Shown in pieces: positions 52,970-60,954 of a DNA stretch of 64,000 nt (positions are counted from its first letter, which is position 1; the number at the start of each line of letters is the position of its first letter). The notes under the pieces are model-generated. The model did no database searches. It was not told the DNA's origin and was given only the letters and a program-made list of their open reading frames with translations. The stretch is from contig NZ_CP066339.1 of the NCBI RefSeq assembly GCF_016406125.1, positions 1,984,001 through 2,048,000 on the forward strand. Reading direction: 5' to 3'. The position numbers were made by a program, and so were the translations under genes. The DNA comes from Alicyclobacillus sp. SO9. Lineage in GTDB: Bacteria > Bacillota > Bacilli > Alicyclobacillales > Alicyclobacillaceae.

Positions 52970-54637
52970 GTGCAAAAGACTGTAATTGGGGTGGACTTTG
53001 GAACGGAGTCGGGACGGGCGGTGGTGGTAGATGTTAGAAGCGGTGCGATACTGGCGGCACATGTGACGCCCTATCCACACGGCGTATTGGATGAAGTGTT
53101 GCCAACTGGCGAGCAACTGGGAGACAATTGGGCGCTGCAACACCCTGAGGACTATTTGACGGTCTTGAAAACGTCGATTCCTAAAGTACTGCAAATAAGT
53201 AAGGTGTCGCCCGAGACAGTAATCGGGATTGGGATTGATTTCACGTCGTGCACGATGTTACCCGTTAACGCTGAGGGTGCCCCTTTGTGTTTACTGCCGA
53301 TGTTCGAACACCGTCCCCATAGTTGGCCCAAACTGTGGAAGCATCATTCAGCTGCAGAGGAAGCACAGGATGTGACGCAACTAGCTGCAGCCCGTCAGGA
53401 GTCATTTCTCCCGTTATACGGCGGCGCGATATCAACAGAGTGGATGATCCCGAAGATTTTGCAAGTGCTGCGTTCAGACCCCAAAGTCTATGAGGCATCC
53501 AACCGATTTGTGGAGGCCGGGGACTGGGTGACAGCTCAACTGACCGGAAATTTTGTCCGTAACAGGAGTGCAGCCGGATTTAAAGCCATGTGGACTGAAA
53601 CCGGCCCACCCGATTCGGAGTTTTTTGCAGAGTTGGACCCGAGGTTGCAACATATTATGTGCACAAAACTGCGTGGAAAAGTCGTTCCTGTGGGAAGTGT
53701 AGCGGGCCATCTGGTTGAATCCTTGGCACAAGCGACGGGACTCTGTCCTGGCATACCGGTTGCTGCAGCGGCAGTTGATGCTTTTGCAGCGGTGCCGGGT
53801 GCAGGAGTCGCGCAGCCTGGGACCATGGTACTAGCTATGGGGACTTCAACTTGTCATATGGTGTTGTCTGAAGAACTGCATATGGTGGAAGGCATAACTG
53901 GGGTCGTCAAAGACGGTATTTTGCCCTCCTTCTATGGCTATGAGGCTGGGCAGGCAGCGGTTGGGGATATCTTTAATTGGTTCCTTGAAAATATGGTGCC
54001 GGACTCCTACATTGAACACGCACGGGCAAATAAAATGAGTGTCTTTGACTTGCTGGAAACGAAGGCCAGTGATTTGACCCCTGGTGAGTCAGGTCTTGTT
54101 GCATTGGACTGGTGGAATGGGAATCGATCGATCTTGGGTGATGCTCATCTAAGCGGCATGATGGTTGGGCTCACTCTTAGTACAAAAACTGAGGAGATGT
54201 ATCGAGCTTTAATTGAAGCAACCGCTTTTGGAACTCGAAAAATCGTAGAACGTTTTGTTGAATCTGGTGTTGAGATTAACAAACTTGTTGCATGTGGAGG
54301 ACTTCCCGGAAAGAACAAAATGCTGATGCAAATATACGCAGACGTGACAGGTCGAAAGATTTCAACACCAGCGGTGGATGAATCTACCGCACTTGGTGCC
54401 GCCATTTTGGCGGCAGCCAGTGCTGGGTTGAAACTTGGCGGATACGACTCTGTCACAGAGGCTATTCATCAGATGAGTCCGCACAGGGTTGTGGAATTTC
54501 ATCCGATTCAGAAGAATGTCGAGAGATACAATGAACTATACGAGGTGTATTGTGTTCTGCACGACACCTTTGGACAGGGTTCACCAGAACTCATGCATCG
54601 GCTGCGCAAACTCAGAGAATTGACACGCAAGTCCTAA
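52970..54637 (+). CDS. FGGY-family carbohydrate kinase, ribulokinase (AraB) type
   Basis: A 555-residue kinase started at GTG 52970 (GGAGGGGG ten bases upstream); in-frame codons before that lie in fucI and lack ribosome sites. It has the ATP-binding start VIGVDFGTESGRAVVVD, GIGIDFTSCTMLPVN, the ribulokinase signature LAMGTSTCHMV near residue 290, and VACGGLPGKNKMLMQIYADV near 445. The signature matches bacterial AraB more than FucK. Coupled to fucI, it probably phosphorylates L-fuculose or D-ribulose (from D-arabinose). The mismatch between an AraB-type kinase and a FucI isomerase leaves the true pentose or deoxyhexose open. A terminator follows. Confidence 0.9.
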   Translation: MQKTVIGVDFGTESGRAVVVDVRSGAILAAHVTPYPHGVLDEVLPTGEQLGDNWALQHPEDYLTVLKTSIPKVLQISKVSPETVIGIGIDFTSCTMLPVNAEGAPLCLLPMFEHRPHSWPKLWKHHSAAEEAQDVTQLAAARQESFLPLYGGAISTEWMIPKILQVLRSDPKVYEASNRFVEAGDWVTAQLTGNFVRNRSAAGFKAMWTETGPPDSEFFAELDPRLQHIMCTKLRGKVVPVGSVAGHLVESLAQATGLCPGIPVAAAAVDAFAAVPGAGVAQPGTMVLAMGTSTCHMVLSEELHMVEGITGVVKDGILPSFYGYEAGQAAVGDIFNWFLENMVPDSYIEHARANKMSVFDLLETKASDLTPGESGLVALDWWNGNRSILGDAHLSGMMVGLTLSTKTEEMYRALIEATAFGTRKIVERFVESGVEINKLVACGGLPGKNKMLMQIYADVTGRKISTPAVDESTALGAAILAAASAGLKLGGYDSVTEAIHQMSPHRVVEFHPIQKNVERYNELYEVYCVLHDTFGQGSPELMHRLRKLRELTRKS

Positions 54638-54659
54638 GTCTAGCATCACAAGCCTATTA

Positions 54660-54687
54660 AAAACAGGGGTTTTCACACCCCTGTTTT
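54660..54687. terminator. Bidirectional terminator between the kinase and MFS genes
   Basis: AAAACAGGGGT (54660-54670) pairs with ACCCCTGTTTT (54677-54687) around a six-base loop, followed by CTTC on the plus strand and preceded by A residues that give a T-run on the minus strand. Confidence 0.8.
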
Positions 54688-54699
54688 CTTCACTCTGCG

Positions 54700-54761
54700 G
54701 TGACCTTCAAATTGGGGTGACGATTAAATTGCAGTGACCGTCAAATTGCAGTGACAATTAC
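54700..54761. repeat. 17-bp tandem repeat, 3.6 copies, overlapping the MFS stop codon
   Basis: Units at 54700-54716, 54717-54733, 54734-54750 and 54751-54761 (partial) all start GTGAC, and the three full ones continue to AAATTG. The last partial unit overlaps the stop codon of the minus-strand MFS gene (54758-54760). Changes in copy number would alter the 3' end of that message but not the protein unless the last unit is involved. Confidence 0.75.
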
Positions 54762-56086
54762 AGAGACTGCTGGTCTTCCTGCGCTTCAACACGGGCAAGC
54801 TGCCGTGAATGGTCAGGGCGATGAAAGAAGATAACGGCCAGTACCGAGCTAATAGCGAGAATGGCCAGCAGCCAAAATGCTCCTCGGAAGCTGCCGGTTG
54901 AGGTCACCACCCAGCCTGTAATGGTTGGCGCGACAAAGCCGGCAATTGCAAAGAACGTGTCCATCACTCCGAGAGCCGTTCCGGTTCTTTCTCGGGCTAC
55001 ATCGACGTTGATTGCGTAAAAAGTCGAGTTCGCACTCATGCCGAAGGCAACCGCCAGAGAGACAAAGATGAGCGTAACAGCGAGATTGTGGGTGTAAATG
55101 ACAGGAATGATGCATGCGGCCGCCAGCAATTGCGAAATCCAGATGGGGTGCGAGCGAGCTTTTCGCAAGCTTCCCGTCTTCTTCAAAATCGCATCAGACA
55201 AGTATCCAACAGCCCACAAAAGAATAGCTGCCAGTAACCATGGGAGAATGCTGAACAGTCCAATGGACGTCAAGTCTAAATGGTATTGATCGCTCAGAAA
55301 CGACGGCAGCCAGGTCATAAAGAAGAACAGGTAGTAGCCAAATACAAAAAACGACCAGTCGTTGGCAAGCAAAGTTGGATTGGAAAACAGGAACTTCCAC
55401 AATCCTCTTACACTGTGGGACTGCTTGCGACGCATGGTTTTCGCGTCTAATTGCCGGCTTTGGAGTTGTCCCTCGCGGATGTGCTTTAGTTCGGCTTCAT
55501 TGACATGTTTACTGTGTTCTGGAAAGTCTCGAAAGAGGAAGAACCAGAGCGGTACCCAAATGAGACCTAGAATTCCGAGAATGATAAACATACCGCGCCA
55601 GGAAGTCTTTAGAATCAATCCGGTAACAATCGGCGCACCAATAGCAAGCGCCAGCGGAACGGCGACGAGAGAGTTTGACAGCGCAATTGCGCGTTCGTTT
55701 TTGTGCAGCCAGTCACCAACAGCTCGGTTGATAGCGGGAAAATTCGGACCTTCAGCTACGCCAAGAAGAATGCGCATGACGTAAATCATCGTAAAACTGA
55801 CGGCAAGGCCTGTGAGGCCAATGGATAAGGACCATAAGAGCGATGAGATGAGAAGAACACTGCGTGCACCGGAACGATCGACCCAAATGCCGCCAAAGAA
55901 TGTCATAATCATGTAACCAACGCCAAAGGCGCCGAGAATCATCCCGGATTGAGCAGCATTTAAGTGAAACAGCTTTGAGATGTCCGGGATGGCGTACGAA
56001 ATAGCCGACCTATCAATGTAGTTAATAATGGTGATAGCAAATAACAGACTAATGATGGCCCAGCGGTATTTTGTAGCCGTTTTCAT
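54758..56086 (-). CDS. MFS transporter, anion:cation symporter (ACS) family
   Basis: The 442-residue permease has twelve membrane segments. The ACS-family motif INYIDRSAISYAIPDI is at the end of helix 1, GGIWVDRSGARSVLL (MFS motif A) follows helix 2, and RILLGVAEGPNFPAINRAVG lies in helix 4. Members of the family import hexuronates, galactonate, glucarate or other organic acids with protons. The 2-hydroxyacid dehydrogenase and benzoylformate-decarboxylase-like genes are divergently transcribed next door, so a 2-hydroxy or 2-keto acid is a possible cargo. GGAGGG precedes the ATG on the minus strand. Confidence 0.9.
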   Translation of the reverse strand: MKTATKYRWAIISLLFAITIINYIDRSAISYAIPDISKLFHLNAAQSGMILGAFGVGYMIMTFFGGIWVDRSGARSVLLISSLLWSLSIGLTGLAVSFTMIYVMRILLGVAEGPNFPAINRAVGDWLHKNERAIALSNSLVAVPLALAIGAPIVTGLILKTSWRGMFIILGILGLIWVPLWFFLFRDFPEHSKHVNEAELKHIREGQLQSRQLDAKTMRRKQSHSVRGLWKFLFSNPTLLANDWSFFVFGYYLFFFMTWLPSFLSDQYHLDLTSIGLFSILPWLLAAILLWAVGYLSDAILKKTGSLRKARSHPIWISQLLAAACIIPVIYTHNLAVTLIFVSLAVAFGMSANSTFYAINVDVARERTGTALGVMDTFFAIAGFVAPTITGWVVTSTGSFRGAFWLLAILAISSVLAVIFFHRPDHSRQLARVEAQEDQQSL

Positions 56087-56579
56087 TGTTTCCCTCCTTT
56101 GAAAATGTTCCCCTACTTTGGAATATGATTTAATGCATAGAGGTATTTTTACATACTATTCCTAGAATTGGGCGCGGTTGAGCCGATAGTTGTAACAAAA
56201 AAGTGAACATTATGAGATGTGTGAAATCGGTTTCTGTGACCTTCCATTACCATTGACCTGTTCTCATATCTATTCATCAGACAGGTTTACAATGCGCCGA
56301 AGACTAGTGAAGAATAGTACGATACTTAATTTCGAAAACTTTGACATATCTCTCATCATTCACGTCTGTTGTCTGCTATAGTTGACGTAATGGCAAATAG
56401 AAAAATGTGATTTGAGCGGCTCTGGGACGTGCAGGTTGCGAGAGCAGTCGACCAATCGGTTGGTTGATGACGTTGGTGAGCGGCGTGGAAAGCGCTCTCG
56501 TTTTCCGTAATTGCTGCGGCTGTTGACGGGAAAATTCGCTCAGCTGTCGGAATTTTTTTCATCGGAAGGGGATGGTGTC
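56087..56579. promoter_or_regulatory. Divergent control region with palindromes upstream of the hydroxyacid dehydrogenase gene
   Basis: The 493-base gap holds a possible extended -10 (TGCTATAGT, 56374-56382). A near-perfect 14-base palindrome ACCAATCGGTTGGT (56451-56464, six of seven pairs) resembles TetR-type operators. GGAAAGCGCTCTCG (56487-56500) resembles a catabolite-responsive element with two mismatches. I see no gene in the gap. Which regulator binds is unknown, and no regulator gene lies next to it. Confidence 0.35.
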
Positions 56580-57539
56580 TTGCGTATTCTTGTTGTCGTT
56601 CCACCGAGTGAAGCGGCTCTTGAACAGGCGCAGCAAATGGCCGGCTTGTTCATGGGGCACGAAATTGAAGTTGCTTCCACTGCACAGGAGCAGAATCGTC
56701 GTCTGCCGGAGGCGGACATCCTGATGTCAAACGCCTTTGTGCCCGTGACGGCAGGAAACTTGGCACAAGCAAAAAACTTGCGGTTCATTCAGGTCTTGGG
56801 TGTAGGGGTAAATCATATTGATTTAGACGCGGCCAAAGCACAGGGGGTTGTTGTGGCCGATGTAGCTGGTGCAAACTCCGTGAGCGTCGCTGAGCATGTC
56901 ATCATGTCGCTGCTGTGTTTGTATCGACCGATTGTCGCCAGCCACACAGCTATCCAAAACGGACAGTGGCCGCTGTCGCAGTGGTTCAATCAAGCAGAAG
57001 ATTTGACAGGGAAAACCATTGGCATTGTGGGTATGGGCAGAATCGGCCGGGAATTGGCTCGCCGGTTGCTGCCTTTTGCTGTCGGAATTGTGTACACGGA
57101 TGTTGTTCGGCTCACTGAGGCAGAGGAAGCAGAACTCGGCGTCAGCTACGTTGAAAAATCGGATTTGCTCTCCATCAGCGATGCAGTCACATTACATCTT
57201 CCTTTTACAGAGGAAACCTATCATTTTATCAATAGTGATGCATTAGCCCTCATGCAGCCCGGCAGTGTTCTCATCAATGCAGCGAGATCTGAGTTGGTGG
57301 ATGAAGGAGCTCTCGTTGAGGCACTTCATTCCCATCTGCGCGGGGCTGCCCTTGATGTGTTTTCACCAGAGCCGCCAAACCCGGATAACCCGTTGTTTAG
57401 CCTGCCAAATGTACTGCTGACCCCGCACGGAGCGGGAACCACCCGGCAGGCTCAAGAGCAAATTGCTGCGCGCGCTCTGCAAAACGTGCTTCGATTTATG
57501 GATGGCAGGTCACTCGAAGATGTGGTGGTGGATGCATGA
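56580..57539 (+). CDS. D-2-hydroxyacid dehydrogenase (NAD-dependent)
   Basis: About 319 residues from TTG 56580, chosen because GGAAGGGGA lies upstream and the protein then begins LRILVVVPPSEA; other in-frame starts extend to 56511. The NAD-binding loop is GIVGMGRIGRELARRL near residue 153. The family's catalytic residues are all seen: arginine in NAARSELVDEG, glutamate in DVFSPEPPNPDNPLF and histidine in LTPHGAGTTRQA. It reduces a 2-keto acid or oxidises a 2-hydroxy acid. Its stop overlaps the start of the ThDP decarboxylase gene by four bases (ATGA), so the two act together, presumably on the same 2-keto acid. Confidence 0.88.
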   Translation: MRILVVVPPSEAALEQAQQMAGLFMGHEIEVASTAQEQNRRLPEADILMSNAFVPVTAGNLAQAKNLRFIQVLGVGVNHIDLDAAKAQGVVVADVAGANSVSVAEHVIMSLLCLYRPIVASHTAIQNGQWPLSQWFNQAEDLTGKTIGIVGMGRIGRELARRLLPFAVGIVYTDVVRLTEAEEAELGVSYVEKSDLLSISDAVTLHLPFTEETYHFINSDALALMQPGSVLINAARSELVDEGALVEALHSHLRGAALDVFSPEPPNPDNPLFSLPNVLLTPHGAGTTRQAQEQIAARALQNVLRFMDGRSLEDVVVDA

Positions 57540-59227
57540 GCACAAATCCAGGCGGACGTATGAACGCAAGAGATGCATTTCATCAGTGGCTCACTGACAG
57601 AGGGATTTCGCGGATGTTTGGCAACCCGGGATCGACTGAACTACCGATGCTGGTCGACTGGCCAAAATCGGTGGAGTATGTGCTTGGCTTGCAGGAGAGC
57701 GTCGTTGTCGCTATGGCAGACGTGTACGCACAGACAACAGGCATGCCTGCACTGGTGAACCTGCATGCAGCGCAGGGGCTCGGGAATGCAATGGGATCGC
57801 TCAGGACAGCCCTGCATAACCACGCACCCATGGTGGTGACGGTCGGACAAGAGGACACAAGGCACCAGATTCTGAATCCGCTTTTGTACGGCGACATGGT
57901 CTCCCTCGGGCAACCTGTGGTGAAGTGGGCGTACGAGGTGAAGGAAGCGGCAGATGTCGTCCCGGCCCTGGAGCGAGCCTGGCACTTTGCAGAGGCAGCG
58001 CCGGCTGGACCCGTCTTGCTGTCGATTCCCATGAACCTCTGGGATGGGCCTGCAACAAAACTTCCAATCCGGCAGTCTTACACTTACACACGGACGACTG
58101 TCAATCCTGAATTTCTCAGCTCAGTGGCGGAGGCATTGTCAGAAGCGACATCACCTGCCTTGGTACTGGGGGGCGGAGTGGCTCGCAGCGATGCGTTTGC
58201 AGAGGCTGTTGCATTAGCGGAGCGCCTGCAGTGTCCCGTTTATGGAGCACCGCTTGCGGAACGCATGGGGTTTCCCAACCAGCACCCGCTGTATGAGGGA
58301 ATGTTGCAACCTGTCTTGCCACTGATTTTGCAAACCCTCGGGCGATACGATGTCGTGGTGGTGATTGGCGCTCCTGTATTTCTGACCTATCCGTACTTGC
58401 CTGGTCCTCGCGGGTTGCCGATGCAGGTGTACCACATTGACGACATTGATGTGAACCTGTCAGCTTCTCTGGCACAACATACCTTTCAGTATCCAGTCAA
58501 AGGAGCCATCGCGGCTTTGGCAAACCAGGTTGTGGAAGCGAACCACACAAGACCGAACGCGTCTGCGGCTCGCAGAGCCCAGCGGAAATCAGCTGCCATT
58601 CGCTCGAAACAGAAGCTGGGCGCAGCTTTCGTCCTTGGGACTGTGTCACGAATGGTTGCGAAAGATACGGTAGTGATTGATGAAGGAATTTCTGCGAGTC
58701 CGTTGGTGCGGGAGTATGTCAATGTATTCCAAAGTGCACAGTATTTCAGTGCTTCTACCGGCGGTTTGGGCTGGGGCATTCCTGCAGCAATTGGTGCGGC
58801 TCTGGCAAGACCGGGACAGAAGGTGGTGGCGATTGTCGGAGACGGCGCCAGCCTCTATGGTATTCAGGCACTTTGGACGCTGGCGCGTCTGAACCTCCCA
58901 GTGGGCGTGATTGTGCTGAACAATCAGCGCTATGCCATCTTGAATGGATTTGGGAAAATGCTCTATCCGAGTCTTGAATCGACGATTCCAGGGATTGAAC
59001 TCCCGGGGCTGAATCTGGTGAAGATTGCGGAAGGATTCGGTGTGTCTGCATCTCGTATCGATACGGCGGCAGCGCTCGAGTCGGCACTTGAGTCGGCACT
59101 TAACGACGGTTGGCGCTTTGATGAAGGAGATGCGGCAGGCGACGCAGGCGCTCAAAGTGGCCAATCTGCCGTAAAACCGTTCCTGTTGGATGTTGCGGTA
59201 AGCTCCGAGGATATCTCTCTGATGTAG
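57536..59227 (+). CDS. Thiamine-diphosphate-dependent decarboxylase, benzoylformate-decarboxylase type
   Basis: The 563-residue protein shows the three ThDP-enzyme domains. The N-terminal Pyr domain includes FGNPGSTELPML (serine at the place of the active-site serine), GLQESVVVAMAD with the ThDP-activating glutamate, and NLHAAQGLGNAMG with the histidine characteristic of benzoylformate decarboxylase. The PP domain has AIVGDGASLYGIQALWTLAR and the magnesium/ThDP motif closing at NNQRYAILNGF. It decarboxylates an aromatic or branched 2-keto acid to an aldehyde. Coupling to a 2-hydroxyacid dehydrogenase suggests use of a mandelate-like compound. The C-terminus has an Ala/Gly/Asp-rich insertion (about 528-545). 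Confidence 0.87.
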   Translation: MSTNPGGRMNARDAFHQWLTDRGISRMFGNPGSTELPMLVDWPKSVEYVLGLQESVVVAMADVYAQTTGMPALVNLHAAQGLGNAMGSLRTALHNHAPMVVTVGQEDTRHQILNPLLYGDMVSLGQPVVKWAYEVKEAADVVPALERAWHFAEAAPAGPVLLSIPMNLWDGPATKLPIRQSYTYTRTTVNPEFLSSVAEALSEATSPALVLGGGVARSDAFAEAVALAERLQCPVYGAPLAERMGFPNQHPLYEGMLQPVLPLILQTLGRYDVVVVIGAPVFLTYPYLPGPRGLPMQVYHIDDIDVNLSASLAQHTFQYPVKGAIAALANQVVEANHTRPNASAARRAQRKSAAIRSKQKLGAAFVLGTVSRMVAKDTVVIDEGISASPLVREYVNVFQSAQYFSASTGGLGWGIPAAIGAALARPGQKVVAIVGDGASLYGIQALWTLARLNLPVGVIVLNNQRYAILNGFGKMLYPSLESTIPGIELPGLNLVKIAEGFGVSASRIDTAAALESALESALNDGWRFDEGDAAGDAGAQSGQSAVKPFLLDVAVSSEDISLM

Positions 59228-59281
59228 TTTGACTCGCATAACGCAGAAGTTTTTACTTGATAAGAGAAAGAGGTGGATCCA

Positions 59282-59941
59282 ATGAAAATTTCCATAATTG
59301 GTACAGGGAACATCGGTGGAGCATTAACGCGCAGGTTCACTCAGCTTCATCACGATGTTAGGATAGCCAATTCACGCGGTCCAGAATCTTTACGAGAACT
59401 AGCATCAGAAACTGGGGCGCTCCCTAGCACCGTCCAAGAAGTGGTTCAGGGTGCCGACGTCATTGTCGTGACGATTCCCGAGAAAAACATACCAAATCTA
59501 CCGGGTGACCTGTTTGCACAGGTTCCGGCAGACACAGCAGTGATTGATACCGGAAACTATTATCCAAGACAACGGGATGGGAAAATTTCCGAGATTGAAG
59601 AAGGGCTGTCGGAAAGTCGTTGGGTGGAACAACACCTCGGCCATGCAGTTATCAAAGTCTTCAATAACATTTACGCCAAACACCTGCTGGAACGCGGGCT
59701 TCCCGCAGGAGAACCGGGACGGATTGCACTCCCTGTGGCCGGAGACGATGTGTCAGCCAAGCAAAAAGTGATGGGATTAGTCGAGGAACTTGGCTTCGAC
59801 GCCGTCGACGCGGGTGGTCTGGATGAATCCTGGCGTCAACAACCTGGATCGCCTTGTTATGGTGCTGATTCGGACGTTGAGGGTTTACGGGAGGCGTTGC
59901 GGGCTGCCAGTCCACATCGTACGAGTGACTGGCGCGCCTGA
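59282..59941 (+). CDS. NADPH:F420 reductase-like Rossmann protein
   Basis: The 219-residue protein starts at ATG 59282 behind GAGGTGG. It has the dinucleotide loop MKISIIGTGNIGGALTRRF, then ANSRGPESL, where the NADP phosphate-binding serine/arginine are expected, and VIVVTIPEKNIPNLP. It matches the F420-dependent NADP reductase-like family (NADP_oxidored F420), which in bacteria without F420 contains NAD(P)-dependent reductases of unknown substrate. It lies 54 bases after the decarboxylase gene and ends before a strong terminator. Confidence 0.8.
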   Translation: MKISIIGTGNIGGALTRRFTQLHHDVRIANSRGPESLRELASETGALPSTVQEVVQGADVIVVTIPEKNIPNLPGDLFAQVPADTAVIDTGNYYPRQRDGKISEIEEGLSESRWVEQHLGHAVIKVFNNIYAKHLLERGLPAGEPGRIALPVAGDDVSAKQKVMGLVEELGFDAVDAGGLDESWRQQPGSPCYGADSDVEGLREALRAASPHRTSDWRA

Positions 59942-60046
59942 CACCCGATGGACACCAGATGCGAATAAGTCGGAAATGAAAGTTGAGTCCGGATAGCGGG
60001 GCATGGTATCCGTTTGAATTGAATCGTCGACATCACGTGGATGATG

Positions 60047-60085
60047 AGCAGATGGGCTGTTTTCAGAGAGAACAGCCCATCTGCT
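60047..60085 (+). terminator. Terminator with perfect 15-bp stem
   Basis: AGCAGATGGGCTGTT (60047-60061) pairs perfectly with its complement at 60071-60085 around a nine-base loop, followed by ACTTTTC. It ends the unit containing the reductase-like gene, and marks the start of a region of about 870 bases without a gene, filled mainly by tandem repeats. Confidence 0.85.
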
Positions 60086-60216
60086 ACTTTTCTGGAGCGG
60101 ATTCCAACGGGTGCTGTGCAAGCAAAGGCTGCAGACCAGTTGCTGGGTGCATGGTTTTCGTGTGGATGAAACCGTCGCGGGCAGTCAGCCTCCCAGTCTT
60201 CGCGTGTGTGCTGGTC

Positions 60217-60454
60217 CCTGCTGCTTGGCGGACGCTGCTGCTTGGCGGTTGCTGGCGCTTGGTGGACGCTGCTGCTTGGCGGACGCTGCTGCTTGGCGGG
60301 TGCTGCTGCTTGGTGGGTGCTGCTGCTTGGTGGGTGCTGCTGCTTGGTGGTGGCTGGAGCTTGGTGGTGGCTGGAGCTTGGTGGTGGCTGCCGCTTGGCG
60401 GTTGCTGGCGCTTGGTGGTGGCTGGAGCTTGGCGGGTGCTGCCACTTGCTAAGG
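60217..60454. repeat. 17-bp minisatellite, 14 units
   Basis: Fourteen consecutive 17-base units of the form GCTGCTGCTTGGCGGAC start at 60217. Variants differ mainly at bases 5-7 (CTG, GAG, GCG, CCG) and in the last four bases; the last unit is degenerate (GCTGCCACTTGCTAAGG). GC-rich and non-coding by position: 17 is not a multiple of three, so translated frames on both strands only produce low-complexity chains. Confidence 0.9.
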
Positions 60455-60690
60455 ATCTTTTTGCTCCCTATCGCGTTACTCGCCAAAAAATAGGGATCGA
60501 TTCGCTCACTATTTCTACAAGGCCATCACAATAATGATCGCATTGATCCCTATCATCCCCGCTCCGCTCTAACACTATGGATATTAGTGTCCTTTCATGA
60601 CACTAATATCTTGGCCATGCGACATTAGGGATCTTTGAGATCCCAATCTCATCCCACGTCGAACAATAGTGATCATTCGAGTTCCTAACT
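60449..60690. repeat. Degenerate hairpin array, six units of about 41 bp
   Basis: A motif GGGATC (or AGGATC, ATGATC, AGTGTC, GTGATC) ends at 60457, 60498, 60539, 60591, 60633 and 60674, giving spacings of 41, 41, 52, 42 and 41 bases. Each is followed after 5-9 bases by a complementary arm such as GATCCCTAT, so most units can fold into hairpins of ATAGGGATC against GATCCCTAT. The best is exact: GATATTAGTGTC (60580-60591) with GACACTAATATC (60599-60610). Spacer parts also share a pyrimidine-rich run (TCTCATCCC, TCATCCCCG). The array adjoins the 17-bp array on its left and merges into the 8-bp array on its right. Confidence 0.65.
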
Positions 60691-60800
60691 TCCTAACTTC
60701 CTAACTTCCTAACTTCCTAACTTCCTAACTTCCTAACTTCCTGACTCCCTGACTCCCTGACTCCCTGACTCCCTGACTCCCTGACTCCCTGACTCCCTGA
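60681..60800. repeat. 8-bp microsatellite, 15 units, with a unit-type switch
   Basis: Fifteen perfectly phased octamers: one GTTCCTAA, six CTTCCTAA, one hybrid CTTCCTGA and seven CTCCCTGA, ending at 60800. The two halves therefore differ by two bases per unit and meet in a single intermediate unit. It ends 154 bases before the SDR gene, in its likely promoter or leader region. The bases from 60801 to 60954 hold no gene and end in the ribosome site of the SDR gene. Confidence 0.9.
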
Positions 60801-60954
60801 CTCTCCGCCTCACTGCTCAGTCCTTATTAACGAGACCTGGTCTTACGACGAAAGACCTATCCCACTGCTTTCCCCTGTACATCCTTCGCCGGATTCGCTG
60901 AGTTCTGCATCGACCTATGATGGTGACAGACATCAGCGAATGGAGGTTTTTTCA

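Noticed and set aside
57583-59239. Several minus-strand frames of 100-200 codons opposite the decarboxylase gene.
   Set aside because: Typical shadow frames in a GC-richer gene; no motif, start site or conserved pattern.
59857-60486. A 209-codon minus-strand frame of Pro/Ser/Ala/Gln-rich repeats across the 17-bp array.
   Set aside because: It crosses the perfect terminator hairpin at 60047 and runs into the reverse strand of the reductase-like gene. The open frame is a side effect of the GC-rich 17-bp repeat, and similar frames exist on the plus strand.
60449-60690. Possible CRISPR array because of regular spacing near 41 bases.
   Set aside because: The repeated parts are too degenerate, the spacers are related to each other, and no cas gene is in the window.
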